From contig CAJTNT010000022.1 in the NCBI GenBank assembly GCA_910577785.1, positions 1-64,000 of the forward strand: DNA of 64,000 bases, given 5' to 3'. A program made the translations under genes and the position numbers. This document shows, piece after piece, positions 16,436 to 24,376 of the stretch. This DNA comes from an uncultured Lachnospiraceae bacterium. Lineage in GTDB: Bacteria > Bacillota > Clostridia > Lachnospirales > Lachnospiraceae. The notes under the pieces were generated by a model that saw only the letters and a list, made by a program, of their open reading frames with translations, was not told the origin of the DNA and ran no database searches. How positions within the stretch are numbered: position 1 is the stretch's first letter; the number at the start of each line of letters is the position of its first letter.

Positions 16436-18172
16436 TCACCCTGCAAACTGCATCTGATACAGCTTAGCATAAATGCCATTTTTCTCCAAAAGTTCCTTAT
16501 GCGTCCCTTCTTCTTCAATCCCCGTATCGGTCAGCACAAGAATCTTCTCTGCGTTGCGGATCGTGGACAGGCGGTGGGCAATGACAAAAGTCGTGCGGTT
16601 CCTCGCCAGCTTTTCTAAAGATTCCTGCACCACCCGCTCGCTTTCATTGTCCAAGGCTGACGTGGCTTCGTCAAAAATCAGGATAGGCGGGTTCTTTAAG
16701 AATACCCGCGCAATCGACAGCCGCTGCTTCTGCCCGCCGGAGAGCTTCACGCCCCGCTGGCCGATATCCGTATCATACCCATTGGGCAGGTTCATAATAA
16801 ATTCATGGGCATTGGCATTTTTGGCCGCCTCTACCACCTCTTCCCGGCTGGCTTCCGGATTCCCATAACGGATGTTGTCCATCACCGTACCCACGAACAG
16901 GTACACATCCTGCTGCACAATCCCAATCTGGCTGCGCAGGCTCTTAAGGGTCACCTTACGGATATCCTGCCCGTCAATCCTCACTGCCCCGCCGCTCACG
17001 TCATAGAAGCGCGGAATTAGGCTGCACAGCGTACTCTTGCCTGCCCCAGAAGCCCCTACCAGCGCCATATAAGAGCCGGCCTTCACCTCCAGGTTGATAT
17101 GGTTCAGCACCGTCTCCGTATTCTCCTCATAATGGAAGGATACATTGTCAAAGGAAATATCCCCTTTGACGCCTTTTAGCTCCACTGCATCCAGGCAGTC
17201 AGCGATATCTGGCTCTATGGCCATCATTTCCATAAACCTCTCATATCCAGTATACCCATTTTGGAACTGTTCTGTAAAATTAATTAATTTTTTTATCGGT
17301 TCCGTAAAGGTATTGATATAAAGCAGGAAAGTGACCAGATCTGCCACTGCCACCTGCCCGTCTGTAATCAGGGCTGCCCCGGCCACCAGCACCGCAATCG
17401 TAATCAGCGTCGTCAATGCCTGCAGCCCGGAATGGTAGCCCGCCATATAGAGATAGCTGTTCTTCTTGGCCGCCAGGAATCCCTGGTTGCCCTCCTTAAA
17501 TTTCTCCTGCTCCACCGCCTCATTGGCAAAGGACTTCACGACCCGGATGCCGGAGAGGTTGTCCTCAATCTGGCTGTTAATTTCCGCAATCTTCACCCGG
17601 TTGCGCTTAAAGGCTCGTTTCATCCTGGTATTGAAATACAGCGCATACAGCAGCATCAGCGGCACAAAGGCAAAGGCCACCAGCGCCAGCTTCACATCAA
17701 TGCCAAAAAGGATGAGGAAGGAACCGAAGATTTTAATGATAGAAATCACCAGATCCTCCGGGCCATGATGCAGAAGCTCACTGATATCAAACAGATCGCT
17801 GGTTATCCTGGACATCAGCTGCCCCACCTTCTGGTTGTTGAAAAAGGAAAAGGACAGCTTCTGGTAATGGCCAAAAATCTCCGCCCGCATATCGTATTCG
17901 ATTTTTGCGCCCATCACATGGCCATAATTAGAAATAAAGTAATTGCAGAACCACTCCACTGCCACCAGCGCCAGCATCAGCAGGCCAAGCATTGCAATTT
18001 TGTGGAGGGCGGCGCCTGCCTCTAGCGTAATCACATGGTTGGTGATATAGCGCACAATCAGAGGGATGGCCAGCGTCACGCCTGCGCCGAGGATTGCAAA
18101 AAACATATCTGCTAGGAACAGCGGCAGATATGGGCGGTAATAAGAGGCAAGCTTTTTTAATTTTTTTCCCAT
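16436..18172 (-). CDS. ABC exporter (fused membrane and ATPase domains)
   Basis: A 578-residue half-transporter of the MsbA/LmrA type. Six membrane segments occupy about residues 15-310, and the nucleotide-binding domain follows with Walker A GASGAGKST (373-381), signature LSGGQKQR (477-484) and Walker B ILIFDEA (498-504). It probably works as a homodimer exporting a lipid, drug or peptide; the substrate cannot be told. The start at 18172 is the only one giving a normal N-terminus and has AGGTGA six bases upstream; the open frame upstream is non-coding. No partner transporter gene is adjacent. About 120 bp separates it from the DUF2156 gene downstream. Confidence 0.9.
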   Translation of the reverse strand: MGKKLKKLASYYRPYLPLFLADMFFAILGAGVTLAIPLIVRYITNHVITLEAGAALHKIAMLGLLMLALVAVEWFCNYFISNYGHVMGAKIEYDMRAEIFGHYQKLSFSFFNNQKVGQLMSRITSDLFDISELLHHGPEDLVISIIKIFGSFLILFGIDVKLALVAFAFVPLMLLYALYFNTRMKRAFKRNRVKIAEINSQIEDNLSGIRVVKSFANEAVEQEKFKEGNQGFLAAKKNSYLYMAGYHSGLQALTTLITIAVLVAGAALITDGQVAVADLVTFLLYINTFTEPIKKLINFTEQFQNGYTGYERFMEMMAIEPDIADCLDAVELKGVKGDISFDNVSFHYEENTETVLNHINLEVKAGSYMALVGASGAGKSTLCSLIPRFYDVSGGAVRIDGQDIRKVTLKSLRSQIGIVQQDVYLFVGTVMDNIRYGNPEASREEVVEAAKNANAHEFIMNLPNGYDTDIGQRGVKLSGGQKQRLSIARVFLKNPPILIFDEATSALDNESERVVQESLEKLARNRTTFVIAHRLSTIRNAEKILVLTDTGIEEEGTHKELLEKNGIYAKLYQMQFAG

Positions 18173-18602
18173 AGGTATCACCTGTTTCTTTTTATATTGT
18201 AATCCAGTTTTTTCCAAAACTTTTACCATTATAGCACAATCTTTCCTGCATTTGAATAGAAAACTTGCCAAAACATCCTAAATCTGCAAAAATAAAGCTG
18301 CTTTTCATGGGGCGGGGAACGTGGCCGCACAAGCCGCTACCTTTCCTTGCATCATGGGAAATTCTCTGCTCCTTGAAAAGTAACAAAATAGAAACACCTT
18401 GGGAAAAAGTTTCTTTCCAGCGGCGTTTCTATTTTATGTATCTTAAACTATATCATAATGTGTCCGCATGTAAATCTCTGTACACTGCCATTCCGCCATT
18501 TCTTCAGGAATACAGCCTTCCAAAGAGGCGGTAGCAAAACCGCATGTCCTTTCTTATCCGGCAGCCAAAGGCCTTGCAAATGCATGGAAACATTTACATC
18601 CC
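18173..18602. other. Intergenic region between pyrD and the ABC exporter gene
   Basis: A 430 bp stretch with no supported gene. It must carry the promoter of the leftward ABC exporter gene, but no clear -35/-10 pair stood out. It also contains a long hairpin at 18385-18435. Short open frames here have no ribosome binding sites and no recognisable products. Confidence 0.5.
18385..18435 (-). terminator. Hairpin after the pyr operon
   Basis: Arms AAAATAGAAACACC (18385-18398) and GGCGTTTCTATTTT (18422-18435) pair with one mismatch. The A-run and T-run at the ends would allow termination in either direction. It lies about 170 bp after the pyrD stop codon. Confidence 0.6.
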
Positions 18603-19505
18603 CTACCCTACAGCCCCCACCAGCTCCTGGATATCCTTCACGCCATACTGCTCCATATACTCGCGGATGCCGCTTACGATTTCCATGGTCACGGTGGGGT
18701 TATAGAAGTTGGCAGTTCCTACGGAAATGGCGGTGGCGCCAGCGAGGATCATCTCTATGGCGTCCTCCGCTGAGGCTATCCCGCCCATCCCGACCACAGG
18801 GATCTTCACGGCATGGGCTGCTTCGTATACCATCCGCACGGCGATCGGATGGATAGCCGGACCAGACAGGCCGCCGGTTTTATTTGCCAGCGCAAAGGCA
18901 CGTTTATGGATGTCTATCTTCATACCCGTCAGCGTATTGATAAGGGAAACGGCGTCCGCGCCGCCTGCTTCCGCAGCCCTGGCCATTTCGGAAATATCCG
19001 TCACATTGGGGCTGAGCTTCATAATGATTGGCTGGCTGGCACATTTTTTTACTTCTTTGGTAATCTCCTCTACGGACTTCGGGTTCTGGCCAAAGGCAAT
19101 GCCGCCTTCCTTTACATTGGGGCAGGAAATATTAATTTCCAGCAGATCCACGGGCTGGCCGGAAAGGCGGCTTACGACCTCACAATAATCCTCCTTCGTC
19201 CTGCCGCAGACATTTACCACAATCCGGGTATCATATTTAGCCAGGAATGGGACGTCGCGCTCCACGAATAAATCAATTCCGGGATTCTGCAGGCCTACGG
19301 CATTGAGCATGCCGCCATATGTTTCTGCTACCCTGGGGGTTGGGTTCCCTTCCCAAGGCACGCTGGCTACGCCCTTGGTCACGACCGCGCCCAACTGGTT
19401 CAAATCTACGAACTCCGCGTACTCCGCGCCGGAACCAAAGGTACCGGAGGCAGTCATCACGGGGTTTTTAAGGGTTACGCCTGCCAAATTTACTTTCGTG
19501 TTCAT
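18603..19505 (-). CDS. pyrD: Dihydroorotate dehydrogenase B, catalytic subunit
   Basis: The 300-residue FMN enzyme oxidises dihydroorotate to orotate in pyrimidine synthesis. It is class 1B, judged by the catalytic cysteine C128 in NISCPNV (class 1A shares it, class 2 has serine) and by the adjoining PyrK gene. FMN-binding motifs VVGMGGIAS and an AGATAISVGTA loop lie near the C-terminus. The start codon overlaps the pyrK stop as TAATG, so synthesis is coupled and the two subunits form a heterotetramer using NAD as acceptor. It is the last gene of the operon. Confidence 0.97.
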   Translation of the reverse strand: MNTKVNLAGVTLKNPVMTASGTFGSGAEYAEFVDLNQLGAVVTKGVASVPWEGNPTPRVAETYGGMLNAVGLQNPGIDLFVERDVPFLAKYDTRIVVNVCGRTKEDYCEVVSRLSGQPVDLLEINISCPNVKEGGIAFGQNPKSVEEITKEVKKCASQPIIMKLSPNVTDISEMARAAEAGGADAVSLINTLTGMKIDIHKRAFALANKTGGLSGPAIHPIAVRMVYEAAHAVKIPVVGMGGIASAEDAIEMILAGATAISVGTANFYNPTVTMEIVSGIREYMEQYGVKDIQELVGAVG

Positions 19506-20272
19506 TAAAACTCCACCTCCCCTGCACGGAATACGGGGCCATCCTTACATATCCGCTTGTTGTTGACATTGGTATGGCTGTCCCTCTCCTTGGACTTGCA
19601 GACGCAGCCAAGGCAGGCGCCGATGCCGCAGGCCATCCGTTCCTCTAAAGATACCCAGCATTCGATCTGTTTCTTGTGGGCATATTCCTTGACGGCGCGG
19701 AGCATAGGCGTAGGCCCGCAGGCATAGATAATTTCCGCATCCAGGCCATTCTCACGGATGGCGTCCAGCACATTGCCCTCCGTGCCATAGCTGCCGTCCT
19801 CCGTCGCCACATAGAGCGTCCCATGTTTTTTAAATTCCTTCTGCAGGAACAGCGAATCCCGGTAGCCAAGAATCAGCTGTTTTTCACAGTTCAGTTCCTT
19901 GGCCAGCTGCAGCAGCGGTGGGATGCCAATGCCGCCGCCAATTAAGAATGCCTTTTTCTGTTTGAGGGGGAAGCCGTTGCCCAGGGGGCCTACAATCTCC
20001 AGGCTCTCCCCTTTCTGTATCTGGGACAGTTCTTCTGTCCCCGCCCCCACAACCCGGTATACAATCCGCAGCGCACAGTCTGCGCGGTCAATCTCACAGA
20101 TGCTGATGGGGCGTGGCAGCAGCCGCCTGCCGTCTGGGCAATACACGGACAGAAACTGCCCCGGCTTCGCATGCCATGCAATCTTGTCGGTCTTCAGCCA
20201 CATGCTGTAAATCCCATAGGAAATATCCTCCTGGCAAATCACCACTGCCTGTTCCTTAAATTTTTCCGCCAT
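19505..20272 (-). CDS. pyrK: Dihydroorotate dehydrogenase B, electron-transfer subunit
   Basis: The 255-residue iron-sulfur flavoprotein passes electrons from PyrD to NAD. It has an FAD-binding barrel with RPISICEID, an NAD-binding half with GGGIGIPPLLQLAKEL, and [2Fe-2S] cysteines in CGIGACLGCVC plus a later cysteine in RICKDGPVF. The start at 20272 has AGAAGGA upstream. An open frame continues another 42 codons upstream but codes the 18-residue tandem repeat described at 20312 and is unlikely to be translated as part of PyrK. Confidence 0.96.
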   Translation of the reverse strand: MAEKFKEQAVVICQEDISYGIYSMWLKTDKIAWHAKPGQFLSVYCPDGRRLLPRPISICEIDRADCALRIVYRVVGAGTEELSQIQKGESLEIVGPLGNGFPLKQKKAFLIGGGIGIPPLLQLAKELNCEKQLILGYRDSLFLQKEFKKHGTLYVATEDGSYGTEGNVLDAIRENGLDAEIIYACGPTPMLRAVKEYAHKKQIECWVSLEERMACGIGACLGCVCKSKERDSHTNVNNKRICKDGPVFRAGEVEF

Positions 20273-20311
20273 ATTATTCCTTCTCCTATTTTCCCTATCT
20301 ATGGAACTATC

Positions 20312-20419
20312 TGCTGCTTTGAACACTGCAGTTCTCGCCTGCATTCTCCCTCCTGGGGCAACGCCTGCTGCTTTGAACACTGCAGTTCTCGCCTGCATTC
20401 TCCCTCCTGGGGCAACGCC
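20312..20419. repeat. Two perfect 54 bp tandem copies between pyrF and pyrK
   Basis: Positions 20312-20365 and 20366-20419 are identical, starting TGCTGCTTTGAACACTGC, and a decayed third start follows inside the pyrF end. The length is a multiple of three. Perfect identity suggests a recent slippage event in the intercistronic spacer, which is 149 bp long here while the other pyr junctions are short or overlapping. Confidence 0.9.
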
Positions 20420-20421
20420 TG

Positions 20422-21351
20422 CTACTTCGCTGCCTGCAGGGCTCCCTCAATATCTTCCTTCATTGCCTCCACGGCTGCCCTGGCGGCTTCGCCAAAATGG
20501 TCTTCGCCAAAGGATGCATAGGCCTCCTGCTTATAGGCAGCGATAATGCCGCGCGAAGAATTGACAATTGCCCCCAGGCCATCCTCATTGAAGAAATGCA
20601 CCAAGTCTGCCCCTTTTCCGCCCTGTGCGCCATAGCCTGGCACCAGAATAAAGCTCTTGGGCATAATCTTGCGCAATACCTTGCCCATCTCCGGATAAGT
20701 TGCGCCCACAACTGCCCCGACATAGCTGTAGCTGTCACCCATGCAGTCCGCGCCCCATTGCGCCACTTTCTCCCCCACATGCTCATACAGGGGGCGGCCG
20801 TCAATCAGCCTGTCCTGGAATTCCCCGCTGGAAGGATTGGAGGTCTTCACAAGGATAAAAAGGCCTTTTTTCTCCTCCCTGCACACATCCACAAAGGGCT
20901 TGATGCCGTCCGTGCCCAGATAAGGGTTCACGGTAACGAAATCTTCCCCAAAGGGGTAATACGCCTTGCTGCCTACTACAACCTTGCCGATATGCCCTGC
21001 CGCATAGGCTGCGGAAGTGGAGCCGATATCGCCACGTTTTACATCACCAATGACCACCAGATCCTTGGCATGGCAGTAGTCAATCGTCCTCTTAAACGCC
21101 ATAAGGCCGGGAATGCCAAACTGCTCATACATGGCGACCTGAGGCTTTACAGCCGGAATCAGGTCATAGGTATGGTCAATAATTTCCTTATTAAACTGCC
21201 AAATGGCCTCTGCCGCGCCTTCCAATGTCTCTCCCAATTCCTGGAAGGCCTTCTCCTGGATATGCGCCGGAATGTAGCTCATCATAGGGTCAAGCCCCAC
21301 CACAATCGGCGCATGGGTTTTCTGAATCTTTGCCGCTAACTGATTAATCAT
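20422..21351 (-). CDS. pyrF: Orotidine 5'-phosphate decarboxylase (type 2)
   Basis: The 309-residue enzyme turns OMP into UMP. The long form (about 310 residues against 240) and the motifs VVGLDPMM, VIGDVKRGDIGSTS and VPGYGAQGG place it in the type 2 branch. The catalytic Lys-Asp network is visible as DVKRGDIG. AGAGGA precedes the ATG at 21351; 26 additional upstream codons are open but lack a start signal. It follows pyrC by 67 bp in the same operon. Confidence 0.96.
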   Translation of the reverse strand: MINQLAAKIQKTHAPIVVGLDPMMSYIPAHIQEKAFQELGETLEGAAEAIWQFNKEIIDHTYDLIPAVKPQVAMYEQFGIPGLMAFKRTIDYCHAKDLVVIGDVKRGDIGSTSAAYAAGHIGKVVVGSKAYYPFGEDFVTVNPYLGTDGIKPFVDVCREEKKGLFILVKTSNPSSGEFQDRLIDGRPLYEHVGEKVAQWGADCMGDSYSYVGAVVGATYPEMGKVLRKIMPKSFILVPGYGAQGGKGADLVHFFNEDGLGAIVNSSRGIIAAYKQEAYASFGEDHFGEAARAAVEAMKEDIEGALQAAK

Positions 21352-21418
21352 GCTGCCATCCTCTCTATTTCTATTTTTTGCTTCTGTCAATTTATCACTG
21401 CCCGGATTGCCCTCTGTT

Positions 21419-22693
21419 TTACCTCTCATATACCACCCTGCCGTCTACGACTGTCGCCATGACCATGCCCCTTACTTTCCTCCCGGCAAAGGGCGTGTTC
21501 TTTCCTTTGGAATAGAAGTCAGCCGGGTTGATGACATACTCCCGCTGCGGGTCAAATACCACAAGGTCCGCCGGCTTTCCTTCTTCTGCCACGCCTCTGT
21601 CCAGGCCTAAAATCTTGGCCGGGTTATAGCTCATCTTCTCCGCCATCTGCATCATTGTCAGGTAACCTGGCTCCACCAGCTCTGTCATCACCAGGGAAGC
21701 CACTGTCTCTAAGCCTGCAATCCCAAAAGGCGCATGCTTTAAGCCCTCTCCCTTCTCAATGGCTGTATGGGGGGCGTGGTCGGTGGCAATGACATCAATT
21801 GCGCCATCTCTAAGGCCTTCCTTGAGGGCGTCCACGTCCTCTTGGGTGCGCAGGGGCGGGTTCATTTTGTAATTGGCGTCATCCTCCGGGATATCGCTGC
21901 TGGTAAGGGTAAAATGATGCGGGCAGACTTCCGCCGTTACCCGCAGCCCTACCTGCTTGGCAAAACGCAGCATCTGCACGCTGCCCTTGGTGGAACAGTG
22001 GCACAGATGGAGGGCAGCGCCGGTTTCCCTGGCCAATATCATGTCGCGGGCGGCAATCACATCCTCCACAGAATTGGCAATGCCTTTTAGCCCTAAGCGC
22101 TGCGCGTTCCCATCTTCATTGACTACGCCGCCGTTGACCAGGTTGCGGTCCTCGCAGTGGGCAAGCACAGGGATATCATATTTCATCGCCAGCGTCATGG
22201 CTTCCCGGCAAAGCTGGGCGTTCATGACAGACTTGCCGTCCTCGCTCAGCGCCGGGATGCCGGCCTCTACCATCCCCTCAATATCTGATAATTCTTCCCC
22301 CCGTTCCCCTCTGGTCATGGCTCCTGCCTGCAGGACATGGGCAAGGCCGATATCCTGGGCTTTGTTGTGGACATAACGGACAACATCTGGGTTGTCCACA
22401 ATCGGCTTCGTATTGGGCATGGCCACAATCGTGGTAAATCCCCCATGCACGGCGGCCCGAAGCCCCGTCTCCACCGTTTCCTTATACTCCTGCCCGGGAT
22501 CACGCAGGTGTACATGCATATCAATAAACCCAGGCATGACGTAACAGCCTGCCGCATCAATGACACGTTCCGCCTTTACCGGCAGGGCTGCGCCAATCTT
22601 TTTAATCATACCATCCTCTACCAGCACGTCTGCCTCTGCCTGGGTCTGGTCTCCCGGATTGATTACTGTTCCGTTCTTAATTAAAAGCAACAT
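21419..22693 (-). CDS. pyrC: Dihydroorotase
   Basis: A 424-residue class I zinc amidohydrolase that closes carbamoyl aspartate to dihydroorotate. Metal ligands are visible in DMHVHLRDPG (near residue 59), in the LAHCED and LHLCHCST segments and in the ATDHAPH motif near residue 304. AGAAAGGA precedes the ATG. It is the first gene of the pyr operon here. The carbamoyl-phosphate synthase, pyrB and pyrE genes are not in the window, so the pathway is split in this genome. Confidence 0.97.
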   Translation of the reverse strand: MLLLIKNGTVINPGDQTQAEADVLVEDGMIKKIGAALPVKAERVIDAAGCYVMPGFIDMHVHLRDPGQEYKETVETGLRAAVHGGFTTIVAMPNTKPIVDNPDVVRYVHNKAQDIGLAHVLQAGAMTRGERGEELSDIEGMVEAGIPALSEDGKSVMNAQLCREAMTLAMKYDIPVLAHCEDRNLVNGGVVNEDGNAQRLGLKGIANSVEDVIAARDMILARETGAALHLCHCSTKGSVQMLRFAKQVGLRVTAEVCPHHFTLTSSDIPEDDANYKMNPPLRTQEDVDALKEGLRDGAIDVIATDHAPHTAIEKGEGLKHAPFGIAGLETVASLVMTELVEPGYLTMMQMAEKMSYNPAKILGLDRGVAEEGKPADLVVFDPQREYVINPADFYSKGKNTPFAGRKVRGMVMATVVDGRVVYER

Positions 22694-22740
22694 ATTCGAA
22701 GTCCTTTCTGGGCTGTGTTATCTGCTACCTGTTTACCCAT

Positions 22741-22769
22741 ATTTTAGCACAGAAAAAAAGGAGGGGCAA
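22741..22769 (-). promoter_or_regulatory. Predicted sigma-A promoter of the pyr operon
   Basis: On the minus strand TTGCCC (22769-22764) and TAAAAT (22746-22741) are separated by exactly 17 bases. The start of transcription would fall about 40 bases before pyrC. The -35 box lies inside the loop and 3' arm of the preceding hairpin. No PyrR-type anti-terminator leader is evident in the short 5' region. Confidence 0.6.
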
Positions 22770-22779
22770 CCTCCTTTTT
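22755..22779 (-). terminator. Short hairpin upstream of pyrC
   Basis: Perfect arms AAAAAGGAGG (22755-22764) and CCTCCTTTTT (22770-22779) around GGCAA. It would end transcripts arriving from the Uma2-like gene and overlaps the pyr promoter. Confidence 0.7.
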
Positions 22780-22795
22780 AGGTAAATATAGGATG

Positions 22796-22912
22796 CCCCA
22801 TGCGCGAAGCGAATGTTAAATGGATTTGCGAATGTTACCGTGAATGGAGTGAACAGTAACGTGATGGGCGTTACGATTCACTGGCTCCCAGACCATGATT
22901 CGTAACGACAGG
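22796..22912. repeat. Palindrome-rich intergenic sequence
   Basis: A 117 bp block with two inverted-repeat units: GTTAC...GTAAC around 22837-22860, and CGTTACG...CGTAACG around 22869-22907. It also has a doubled GCGAATGTTA. It resembles dispersed REP-like intergenic elements; no other full copy was found in this window. Confidence 0.4.
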
Positions 22913-23476
22913 CTAAACGTGCAGCAAATCCGTTATTTTAGAAAAATCGACAAACAAATCATCATAGATATTTACCTTGATAATGGAATCAAATGAATAT
23001 TGGACATTCACAAGATCTTCTTCAAAATAATTTACAGTAACGGTCTTCCTCCGTGGATCCACAATCCAATACTCACGGACTCCAGCATTTTTATAATAGT
23101 AGAGCTTGCGGATATAATCATCTGACGGATTGCTGGGGGAAATTATTTCAATGATAAAATCCGGGGCGCCGTTGCAGCGCTTTCCATCCAACTTCTCTTT
23201 ATCGCATACAATCATAATATCCGGCTGGACAATGGTGAGGGGATGATCCGAGAGCTTCACATCAAACGGAGCAGGAAACACCTGGCATCCGCCGCCTTTT
23301 CTATAGAGATAATTGCGGATAGAGACCAGCAGCTCTGTGAGGATCGTCTGGTGCATCTGCGATGGAATGGCCATGTAAAAAATCTGTCCGTCAAAAACCT
23401 CTGCCCGGACGTCATCCGAAAGGGACTCGTATTGTTCCAAAGTAACCATTTCATACTGTGGCTCTAATGCTAACAT
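22913..23476 (-). CDS. Uma2-family (DUF820) PDDEXK nuclease-like protein
   Basis: A 187-residue member of the Uma2/DUF820 family, a small PDDEXK fold. The core is QPDIMIVCD followed by GAPDFIIEIISPSN, giving the acidic pair and the E-x-(I/S) variant usual in the group. RKLYYYKNAGVREYWIVDP is another family hallmark. The cellular role is not established; many copies occur in cyanobacteria and scattered Firmicutes. AAAGGA is 12 bases before the ATG, a weak fit, and the ATG ten codons in is an alternative. It stands alone between the pyr operon and the sigma factor gene. Confidence 0.82.
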   Translation of the reverse strand: MLALEPQYEMVTLEQYESLSDDVRAEVFDGQIFYMAIPSQMHQTILTELLVSIRNYLYRKGGGCQVFPAPFDVKLSDHPLTIVQPDIMIVCDKEKLDGKRCNGAPDFIIEIISPSNPSDDYIRKLYYYKNAGVREYWIVDPRRKTVTVNYFEEDLVNVQYSFDSIIKVNIYDDLFVDFSKITDLLHV

Positions 23477-23791
23477 AGATAAGGCTTCCTTTCTTGGGTA
23501 TTGTAAACGGCTGTATCATCTGATTCGCACACTTCACGCCCCTGATTTTCCGATGGAGCATAACAATTACTCACGGAAAGCCGCATTTGTCCGAAAATAA
23601 TCTAATACATTGACACATTTAAAAAGTTTCTGTACAGTCTGTATGATAACAGATCATGCGGCGTCAGGCAATATTTCATATGGATTTTTTGCAAAAAGAT
23701 GATTTCTGGCATCTGTTTTTTGTTATAATTTTACAGAAAGGTGTAACCCCCATGCCCAAAACGGTGCTTATTAAAGTGAAGGCCTTTAACT
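23477..23791 (+). promoter_or_regulatory. Promoter region of the ECF sigma operon
   Basis: A 315 bp non-coding stretch. An extended -10 box, TG-T-TATAAT, lies at 23721-23729. Closer to the gene, GTAAC (23743-23747) and CGGTGC (23762-23767) resemble an ECF-type -35/-10 pair with slightly short spacing, which would allow autoregulation. Both assignments rest on motif shape only. Confidence 0.4.
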
Positions 23792-24376
23792 ATGGACAGA
23801 AAGGAGATGGACGCCTTGGATGACAATCAAATTATTGAACTGTATCTATTCCGTGACGAAGCAGCAATCCGCCAGACCTCCGAGAAGTTTGGAAAACGCT
23901 TGCGTTCTCTGGCTTATGCGATTATCAGCGATCTGCAGACTGCCGAAGAATGCGAAAACGACACCTATATGGAGGCATGGAACGCCATCCCGCCCCATGA
24001 GCCAAGAAGCTACCTGTATAACTTCCTGGCGCGGATTACCCGCCACATTTCCCTGAATTGCTGCCGTGAGCGCAGCCGCCTGAAACGCAAGGCATTTATC
24101 TGCGAACTCAGCACGGAGATGGAGCAATGCATCCCAGCCCCAGATGATGTAGAATGCCGGATCGACGATATGGCGTTCGGCGAAGCCATCAACGGGTTCC
24201 TTGGCATGCTGGACGAAGAAAAGCGGAATATCTTCATCCGCCGGTACTGGTATCTGGATTCCATTGCCGCCATCTCCGCATGCTTCGCATGTTCTGAAAG
24301 CAAAGTGAAAACCACGCTCTTCCGATGCCGCAACCAGCTTCGGAAGCACCTGGAAAAGGAGGGATATACGATATGA
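23792..24376 (+). CDS. ECF-type RNA polymerase sigma factor
   Basis: A 194-residue sigma-70 family protein with region 2 (about 20-90, including a TAEECENDTYMEAWNAIPP stretch typical of region 2.2-2.3) and region 4 (about 130-185, HTH at SIAAISACFACSESKVKTTL). Regions 1.1 and 3 are absent. It should direct transcription of a small regulon, probably including itself. A GAAAGGAG-like site lies before the ATG, and its stop overlaps the next gene as ATGA, the usual sign of a sigma/anti-sigma pair. The cysteines in the region 4 linker are unusual. Confidence 0.9.
   Translation: MDRKEMDALDDNQIIELYLFRDEAAIRQTSEKFGKRLRSLAYAIISDLQTAEECENDTYMEAWNAIPPHEPRSYLYNFLARITRHISLNCCRERSRLKRKAFICELSTEMEQCIPAPDDVECRIDDMAFGEAINGFLGMLDEEKRNIFIRRYWYLDSIAAISACFACSESKVKTTLFRCRNQLRKHLEKEGYTI

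Noticed and set aside
16291..16518. Short open frame between the ABC exporter and DUF2156 genes
   Set aside because: It overlaps both genes and lacks a ribosome binding site. A 25-codon frame inside the gap is equally unsupported.
22694..22912. PyrR attenuator before pyrC
   Set aside because: The hairpin lies upstream of, and overlaps, the predicted promoter, so it cannot be an attenuator of the pyr transcript.
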